Assembly: GCA_024114885.1 (NCBI GenBank)
Contig: CP099419.1
Span: 620,001 to 684,000 of the forward strand
Length of the DNA stretch: 64,000 nt
Source of the DNA: Septoria linicola
Lineage: Eukaryota > Ascomycota > Dothideomycetes > Mycosphaerellales > Mycosphaerellaceae
Direction of reading: 5' to 3'
The notes under the pieces are model-generated. The model was not told the DNA's origin. It worked only from the letters and a program-made list of their open reading frames with translations, and did no database searches. Shown in pieces: positions 57,587 through 64,000 of the stretch (positions are counted from its first letter, which is position 1; every line of letters starts with the position of its first letter). The position numbers were made by a program, and so were the translations under genes.

Positions 57587-58887
57587 ATGGCCTCACTCGC
57601 GCAGCCAGAAGATGCTGCATCCGTGCTCGAGCAGTTCACTCACGACAGTATGCTGAGAAATCTTGCATCGACAGTTCGCAAACTAATTTCTCTTCAGTCG
57701 CCAATATTCCCGCTGAAGTCACGCATCTACTCGAAGAGATACAGGCCAAAGACCTGCAAATAGCCGCCTTCAAGGACGAAATACACAAGCGAGACGCTCA
57801 GCTCCAGAAATGGGTCCGAGTAAATGGCGGCCATGTTCTAAACCCAAAAGAAGAAGCATTCTCGAAAACCATCAACGATTGCTACGATAAGTGCGAGATT
57901 CTGCAAGCAGAGAAGTGCGGCCTGTCAGAAAAGGCGCAGATCGTGCTGGATCGTCAAATCAAGCGTCTCGATGTCGGCTTGCGAGGACTCGCGCAAACTG
58001 AGCAGTTCCCATCAGACTGGACAGGACCAAGTCTCTTAACCCCGAGCGGTACTGCAGGGCCGAACACACCTGCTGCTGTAGTCGTCCCCAATACTGGTCC
58101 TCTCCAGGCAGTTTCTGGTAACATCGGATCCACTGGCGGAGCACCCAATTTTGCAAATGCTGCACAGCTACGACTTGCACAGAACGCTGCTGCTGGTGCT
58201 AGGAGCACTGCTGCATCCGGTGCTGTGACGCCTGTAGCGACCGCACGTTCGCAACGCGAAGGCAGCACCGACGCCAATAAGCGCCGACGACTCAACGCCT
58301 CTCTCGGCAGTCTGCCTGCAGCAAGCTCGCACCTACGACAATCATCTCTTGGACCTGGCACGCCCAAGGCTGGCACCCCAGTCCCATCCGGCGCAGCAAA
58401 TTCGTCTCGAGCCGGCTCTGCACAACCTACTCGGCCTCCAGCCAATAAGAAAGGCACACAACCCGTTGCTGTCCCAACGAGAAAAGCACCTCCGCCTTCG
58501 AAGAAATCCCGCTCAAGGCCTAGCCACAACAAAAAGTCAAGTCGACATCGCCAACTCGCACGAGATCGCGCAACGCCTTCGACTAACAATTCGAATGAAT
58601 CTGACGCAGAGTCCGAAGGCTCATATGCCTCCAACACGGCATCGAACGCTCCTGCTGGCCAAGATGGTGCGGGCGATGCAGAGGAAGAAGATGATGGAGG
58701 CGACGATACGATCTACTGTATCTGTCAGAAGGTGTCGTTTGGCGCTATGGTGGGCTGCGACAATGACAATTGTCCGTATCAGTGGTTCCACTACAAGTGT
58801 GTGGGAGTGACGGAAGAGCCGAGTGGAGAGTGGCTGTGTCCGCAGTGTAGGAGTCTGCCGAAGAACAAGATTAAGATAGCGAAGTGA
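57587..58887 (+). CDS. ING-family chromatin reader with C-terminal PHD finger
   Basis: Two exons: 57587-57647 and 57698-58887, with a 50-bp intron (GTATGC, CAAACTAAT, TCTTCAG); 416 residues. The spliced N-terminus MASLAQPEDAASVLEQFTHD joins to IANIPAEVTHLLEEIQAKDL, the expected start of an ING domain. The unspliced ORF starting at 57535 lacks this match. Residues 60-140 are helical. The middle (about 160-350) is low-complexity Ala/Ser/Thr/Pro with a basic patch (KKSRSRPSHNKKSSRH) and an acidic stretch before the PHD. The PHD finger (about 360-405) has all ligands: CICQ, CDNDNC, HYKC and CPQC, plus the ING-type Trp-Phe-His (YQWFH). ING PHDs read H3K4 methylation in HAT or HDAC complexes. Whether it is Yng1-, Yng2- or Pho23-like cannot be told. 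Confidence 0.88.
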
Positions 58888-60122
58888 GGGGAGTTGGAGC
58901 AATTGCGACAGGATAGGATTGAGAGATGCCGTCGAGGCTTCCTCTACCAGCCGTAGTCTAGATACCAGGAGTTCAAGATGAGCATTGCCGCTAGAGCACG
59001 ACTGACCAAACAATCAACACCCATACCGTTGTATTGTCAATCCTCCAAATTTCTTGTAGCTTCTCTGTCCTTGCACCTCCCACCCATGAAGCCTGTGCCA
59101 TAACCTATGCCCCTCCTCTTCCCCCTTCGCCGTCGGGCAAGGTAATCGACAAGACGATAAAAGCGTTGTTGTGAAACCCTCCTCAAAGTCAGCGAACGAC
59201 CATCAGGAACTGACCGCTCGATCGAATGCATCGTTTTGATCTTGATGGGATCGATGGGCAGAGGCGTGGCGTTCTTTGCTCGTTCGGAGAAGCGTAGCCT
59301 ACCTGGAAATGAGATGCTAGAATAAGTGAGTTCTGCTTACATCGACCGTCCTGGTCAACTCCTTCTGTGAGCATTCCTCAGTTCACCATGATTTGGAAGA
59401 CAATGTGTTGGCTTGGTGTCTGTCACATACGCGGAGACACTAAGGAGACCGCGAGTGCTGGATGTGTTTTCGTAAGCATCTCTAAGCTTAAAGTGGTAGA
59501 GGTTCAGGATGTCCGTCATAAGCTGTTTGCTCTCTGGACTGAATCTGAGCGCGCTCAGATAGGCAATCTCCTTCTTGGACTTGTTCGACTCCCTCGTCTC
59601 GTCTTGAGTCTCCCTGACCAACAGGCGAAACACTCGCAACTTGGGGCGCCTTTGCGACACCGGCGAAGCTCTGCTGCAAGTAAATACTGCTACACTGTGA
59701 TCGTTTCTTGCTCTGGTAGACTCATTATCGCTCGACGGACTGTGCAGCGCTCGTTCTTGATTGAAGGCGATCACAGTGGCGTGGCGCGTGTCTGATCAGG
59801 GAGTAAGTAAGGCGACCAAGTGGCTCGCGGTCAACGTGTTGCTGGACTCTACTAGACGATTCTGTTGTGCGCTTCGATTATTTCGTCTGTAATCGATCGA
59901 GACTGGTGGGAGAGCTGGTGCTTTGGAGTGATTCAGAATCGCAGAGACATGGAGAGACGCTGCAGGAGATCGTTACGAAGAGAACAGTCTCACGTGAGGT
60001 CAGTCGGCACTAGTCATGAGCAGTTTGACTATCAAAACAAAGCTTCGGTTCTGAACTTCAACCTCAACATCCACATCACTGTACATCTGACAGCACAGCC
60101 ATCAACAAACATCGGAAACATC
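58888..60122. other. Intergenic, no supported gene
   Basis: 3' flank of the ING-family gene and upstream region of the next candidate. Overlapping short open frames on both strands at 59355-59795 show no coding character. Confidence 0.4.
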
Positions 60123-60567
60123 ATGGTGTAAGTACATATCCATTACACATCACTCTCTGTTCGTTTCCGCCACCGCATTGCACGCTATCGCCGCTCTTGC
60201 GAGTACAGCCGTCAATGGTTGACAGAAACGATCAATTGCGATCACTCACCCACTCCTCCACGTCTCCAACACACATCGCTACTTATCTCCGCACCTAATG
60301 GCGCAGTCACTAACAATTTGCAGAAGCACCACCCCTCGTATTGCACCTCCGCCCGCGAGTGACGAGGTCACCTCATCGCTTTCAAAGCAAACTTCACATT
60401 ATTTCAACCCAACTCACTCCAACACATCTCACAACATCACCTCGCCTGTCCCCGCACCTAGCAGCACAGTCATCGCCAATGCACAGAGAAGGACAGCAAA
60501 AATACTGACAGTTCACAGGCAAAAGTCCCAACTCCAGGGCAAAAGAACAGCATCCGCCCTTGAGTAA
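60123..60567 (+). CDS. Candidate small protein, two exons (about 82 residues)
   Basis: Not recognised. ATGGT at 60123-60127 is followed by GTAAGT; the 196-bp intron (60128-60323) ends CACTAACAATTTGCAG, an ideal branch-acceptor pair. Exon 2 runs to the stop at 60567. The product begins MVSTTPRIAPPPASDEVTSS and is Ser/Thr/Pro-rich with a basic end (RRTAKILTVHRQKSQLQGKR). A second possible acceptor (CTGACAGTTCACAG at about 60522) means that the last part may be spliced differently, and these could be the first exons of the gene continuing at 60910. Confidence 0.4.
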
Positions 60568-60909
60568 TGGTCCGCGTGCGAAACCCGCCTGTAACCACGC
60601 CTGTGGTCTTGGTGTGTCCTGGTGGCCGCCCTGGAACTGCGTAGGTACAGACCCTACGACTTACACTCTTTACCACTACACCAATGACGGCTGTTGAGAT
60701 TGCAAGATCTCTACTGCCTTATATCACTCATGCTCATCAGTTCACTTCGCTGTAAACCTTGAGTCTCAGCGGTCACTTCTTTCCAATTTTCTCGCCCCTT
60801 TCATCATCATCGATCCGCTTGCTGACCATCAATACAGACCATTCCCACCGGTGGAGTCCTCGGGGAGGTTCTCTGCCTCTTCGAAAGATCCTTTCACCGT
60901 GTGGGGAAT

Positions 60910-61573
60910 ATGCGGTTCCGGGGTGCGGCTTCGTTCAATTCATTGAGCTGTCCGGGCACTCGCGCCAACATTGTCTTCGGCGATACCAACCCACTGAGCG
61001 AGATCCACGCCAACCATGTCCACGCTCGCTTGATGGGCAGCCTCTCGGCTAGCACTCGTCCAAAACGACTCTCTAGTGTCGGTATGTGCACTCCATCCTT
61101 TTTACCTCACTCGGAGAAAGCTAACGCGTGTAGGCGACCAACTTGAGCGCGGTGACACCGACGAATCTGAGGGTGTCCTCGAGTTCAGCAACTGGGGTGA
61201 TGAGACTGAAGAAGCTTGCCGTGTCGATATCGATCTTGCGAAGCTGGCGCATGTGCTTCAACACGAGAAGGGTTGTCCATCACTATGGAGGAGAATGAAC
61301 AAGAAGGAATTCGCGAAGTACCAGAAGAGCAAGGGTCGGAACGTATCACTACAAGAAGAATCTGGACGATGCTGGTCTCAAGCTTGGGAAGTAGAGGTCA
61401 TTATCACCGTTGTCGAGGTACGGGTTTGGGAGAACAACAACATTGGTGTCGCCGGCGGTCGGCCGTGGTGGGTATGCAGAGATGAAATGAACTTGATAAA
61501 CGATAATTTCGACGCTTCTTTCTCCATATGCCGTGCTCCTGTTGTGAATGGTCTTCTATCTTCTGGTCCTTGA
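60910..61573 (+). CDS. Hypothetical protein, at least two exons
   Basis: Not recognised. A canonical 52-bp intron (61082-61133: GTATGT, AAGCTAACGCGTGTAG) joins TRPKRLSSVG in frame to DQLERGDTDESEGVLEFSNW. Before it, the frame reads ASFNSLSCPGTRANIVFGDT, then NPLSEIHANHVHARLMGSLS. After it comes CRVDIDLAKLAHVLQHEKGC, then MNKKEFAKYQKSKGRNV. The last 60 residues (from about 61380) look less protein-like and may be intron or UTR. The start at 60910 is tentative: the frame is open upstream to about 60840 behind an AATACAG acceptor, so earlier exons are likely. Confidence 0.5.
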
Positions 61574-61740
61574 ATATGCCAGCTTCTCTTCCATTCCTCG
61601 TCCGACATGCATGAAGTGAGCATCGTCGGCAGCAATTATGGCCCTCTGCGTGGCGCCGTGAATTGTGCATGTTGGATGGTTCGGCAAGCAGGCCTTCAAG
61701 CTGTCGATCGACGAACCACGACAGCCCCTTCTTGACACAG
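61574..61740. other. Short intergenic between convergent features
   Basis: Nothing recognisable. Confidence 0.4.
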
Positions 61741-62284
61741 CTAATACAATGTCTGCTTCACAATCTCCGGCGAAGTCAAAAAACCGCATCGCTCCTGCAG
61801 TATCTGCGCATGCAACGCATGACGAGTACTCTCGCTACCATTCATACCACCATATCCTTCCTCAGGCCCCCCAATCACAAAGATCCCATAATTCTCATCC
61901 TCAAAATCCGCTTTCCGCCAGCCTTGTAGCGTCGAAGTATCAATCGAAGGAACACCCACAGCGGCAAATGACGTCCAAACCCTACTTTGCCGTTCTGCCA
62001 GAGCATAGTCTTCTGGCTTTGGATCGTACGGAAAGTTGTAAATATCATAGTGAGAGAGATTGCCGAATGAGTATGCGAACTCTGAAGTATGCGGCACGCC
62101 GTACCCATATAGAAAGTAATTGGTCTCTAGGATGGATGTGATGAGAGTTTGATTCTGGTCGTGTGTATTGCTTCATGAACTGTGCAATGCCGTCCTCAGA
62201 TGACGACTGCACTGTGAGGAGGTCCGCGACTCGCGAGCTACGGTTCCAGCTCTGCCATGGCGCTACCGTGTGTATACCAAGCAT
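61741..62284 (-). pseudogene. Carboxylesterase (type B) C-terminal fragment, frame-broken
   Basis: The lower part reads TLITSILETNYFLYGYGVPH, TSEFAYSFGNLSHYDIYNFP and YDPKPEDYALAERQSRVW. This matches the C-terminal region of fungal type-B carboxylesterases, where the catalytic His lies in GVPHTSEFAY. It ends at 61741. Upstream, a related stretch (VQSSSEDGIAQFMKQYTRP) is in a different frame, with the break at about 62160, and I could not find the N-terminal catalytic GESAG region between 62285 and 63120. It is therefore either a decayed remnant or a gene with exons that I failed to resolve. Confidence 0.6.
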
Positions 62285-63120
62285 TGACTGTCATCTGGTC
62301 TTGGAATTGTGGCTGAAACCTCAAAGGGTCCAGCACGTTCGTCATCGGTTAAGTGTCGCGAAGCTTGAGAAGAGGACAGCTGCAGAGTGGCTAAGCTACT
62401 GATACTGTAGCAGTCTTCTGCTGGACCTTCTGGTTGTCTTGCCGTTTTTGTCAGTAGACAGGCTCGCCAGCGATCGTGAGATTTCTTCGAAGTCCACGGT
62501 GTGCCTCAGGCGTCAGAATTCCAACCTCCTCTCTCGCCAACCATCTTGATCCACGGAACATCTAGTACTTCTCGCACCTCCATCACTGACGTCGCGTACT
62601 TGTGGCATTGCGGCGCAAGTCTTGTCCTCCCTGTCCTTCGCTCCGCGGCACGAAGCAACAATCGTGGCTGGTGACGCTCCGCGGTGCATAAACCACGTTT
62701 TCCAAGCTTCACTTGGCAGCCCTGCATCGCACCCCGGCAAGGCCTCCAGTCAAATGAGTTGAACGACCAACAAGCCTTTGATAGCCCAGGCTGGAATGAC
62801 ATTGGTCCAGGTTTGCCATGCACAACTTTCAAGATGTTGCACATCTGGAAGCGCGGCCTATGACATATGCTCGTGAGGCTATGGGAGACTGCAGCAGTAC
62901 ATAGTATCTGGAGAATAGCAGTGGTATTCCAGCTCATCAATACAAATCACCTCCAAGCAACTTGAAAGAAAATCAGATTTCCGAATAAACACATACAGCC
63001 ACCTCTTCCAATCCGCAGAACACTCAAGACATCAAGACAACTTCGACTCGAGCTTGAACAGATCAACTCAAAACCCACAACCAAACACTACAAACAAAAC
63101 CCACACCACCAACAAGCACA
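62285..63120. other. No supported gene; upstream side of the Gly/Met-rich gene
   Basis: May contain unrecognised pieces of the carboxylesterase on the minus strand (open frame 62513-62740, beginning near PGCDAGLPSEAW). The last 100 bp before 63120 is AC-rich (CACAACC, CACCACCAACAAGCACA) like a fungal 5' UTR. Confidence 0.4.
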
Positions 63121-63348
63121 ATGTGTCTTCCATGCGGAGGATCTCGCCGTCGCCAACCACAAATCGTCATTGTGGAAAAGCCGCGATACGGCGGAGGCTC
63201 TAGAATGGGCGGAGGTGGAATGTTCGGAGGCTTCGGCGGCGGCCGAGGTCGTGCTGCCTGCCCTCCACCACGAGCCAGAATGGGTGGTGGCATGATGGGT
63301 GGCCGATCGAGGATGGGCGGCGGCATGATGGGTAATCGTCGCTGCTAG
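63121..63348 (+). CDS. Tiny Gly/Met/Arg-rich protein (75 residues)
   Basis: Single-exon ORF in a very good context (AAGCACAATGTG) after an AC-rich leader. It begins MCLPCGGSRRRQPQIVIVEK, then Gly-rich GGGGMFGGFGGGRGR, CPPP, and two copies of RMGGGMMGxR ending NRRC. It has no membrane segment or signal peptide. The repeated Gly-Met-Met and Arg-Gly pattern resembles low-complexity RNA-binding or phase-separating tails, but no family is recognised. The two Cys near each end (MCLPC, RRC) may matter. Codon use is clearly non-random: Gly codons are almost all GGH. Confidence 0.65.
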   Translation: MCLPCGGSRRRQPQIVIVEKPRYGGGSRMGGGGMFGGFGGGRGRAACPPPRARMGGGMMGGRSRMGGGMMGNRRC

Positions 63349-63676
63349 ACGACCTGTCCAGACAATGAGCCGTTGACGAGGACACAATCCATGAGACACG
63401 AGGCGTGTACAACAATGAAGGACAAGGAATGGCGAGCACGATATGATATGATATGATGATGCAGCATTGCTGAAGTGAAGCGTTTTGTATAATAGATTTG
63501 TACGTAGCGAAGCATCGAACACCTGATCACAACAAACAACTGTGTACTTTCTATGCTCTCCACCAAATCGAAATGAATTGAGCCTCCTTCACCAGCCGCT
63601 CTCTCGAGACGATGAGACTTCAACTGGGAGCATTCATGTGCGCGTGGACCTCGCTAAGGTCATTCAAGCATACTCT
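63349..63676. other. 3' flank between convergent genes
   Basis: Contains ATGATATGATATGATGATG, a short 5-bp (GATAT) repeat at about 63440. No supported gene. Confidence 0.4.
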
Positions 63677-64000
63677 TTAGACACCAAGATGCTTTCTGAT
63701 GGCTTCGAAGTTGGGAGTGCCCCAGCCAGATGCAACGTCCCAACCTTTGCCAGCTGGAAAGCCGTCACTACATAGAATAGTCAGAAAACGCAGATTTCGA
63801 GTTTGTGGAACGAACGTACGTGTCGCAGTCTGTGGAACTGCCCTTGGTGATATCAGTGAAGCCGCAGCCCTTTGTCTTGTACAGGAGAGGGTTCAGGAAC
63901 CCCACAGGGCGCTTACCAGCTGCAAGGATGGCATCATTCACTTGAGTGAGGACTGTCGAAGGTCAGTATGATGTGCGGTAATAGGCCTGCGAGTTGAGTA
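63677..64000 (-). CDS. Sedolisin-type (S53) peptidase, C-terminal end only
   Basis: Runs off the window. Visible exons are 63820-63952 and 63677-63767, with a 52-bp intron (63768-63819: GTACGT, TTCTGACTATTC, ATGTAG) and an acceptor (CGACAG) above 63952. The product reads VNDAILAAGKRPVGFLNPLL, YKTKGCGFTDITKGSSTDCD, then DGFPAGKGWDVASGWGTPNF. The GFTDIT-G and GWDxxxGxGTPNF segments are hallmarks of the calcium-binding C-terminus of sedolisins (tripeptidyl-peptidase family), usually secreted acid proteases. Stop codon at 63677-63679. Length and catalytic Ser-Glu-Asp cannot be seen. Confidence 0.88.

Noticed and set aside
57535..57697. ING-family protein starting at 57535 without an intron
   Set aside because: The first 55 residues do not match ING; splicing 57648-57697 from ATG 57587 gives the expected N-terminus.
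60620..60700. tRNA-like A box on the minus strand (TTGGTGTAGTGGT) followed by a 5-bp stem with a 7-nt loop
   Set aside because: The D-stem, acceptor stem and B box cannot be formed at proper spacing, so no tRNA is called.

Overview
The window is nuclear DNA of a filamentous ascomycete. Introns are short (48-80 bp, GTNNGT donors, CTNAC branch sites), the genes are typical fungal ones (PEX2, a HOS2-type deacetylase, an ING/PHD protein, sedolisin, spherulin-4), and a long repeat tract shows repeat-induced point mutation (RIP: C-to-T at CpA, G-to-A at TpG). A Dothideomycete, perhaps Mycosphaerellaceae, fits, but that placement is inference.

Layout. 1-12.7 kb holds housekeeping genes: the 3' part of a malic enzyme, a 6-phosphogluconate dehydrogenase-like gene split by one in-frame TGA, PEX2, a small four-exon hypothetical gene, a degenerate RNase III-domain gene and mitochondrial proline dehydrogenase. 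12.7-25.2 kb is gene-poor: it has only candidate spliced fragments, short tandem repeats and hairpins. An intact spherulin-4-like gene lies at 25.2-26.1 kb.

26.65-51.64 kb is the most striking part. A minus-strand, secreted-type epoxide hydrolase gene is cut in two by a 23.5-kb nest of four Ty1/copia retrotransposons. The outer element (122-bp LTRs) is flanked by a 5-bp target duplication GAAAT lying inside an epoxide hydrolase codon run. It was hit twice by a second copia family (278-bp LTRs, TGTTAA/TTAACA ends; elements A and B), and B was then hit by a third copy, C. All four target duplications can be read (GAAAT, ATAAC, GTTTG, TTCTT). The whole nest is RIP-inactivated. The host gene has also gained a frameshift and a stop codon.

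51.6-64 kb returns to genes: small hypothetical genes (one with a probable one-base frameshift and a start codon split by an intron), a HOS2-type histone deacetylase head-to-head with an ING/PHD-finger gene, a carboxylesterase remnant, a tiny Gly/Met/Arg-rich protein and the 3' end of a sedolisin-type (S53) peptidase.

I see no biosynthetic cluster, no CRISPR and no convincing new defence system. The notable biology is the gene-splitting nest with its RIP borders, the TGA-interrupted 6PGDH-like gene and the tandem splice-donor-bearing repeats. Exon boundaries were read by eye and not checked against transcripts.
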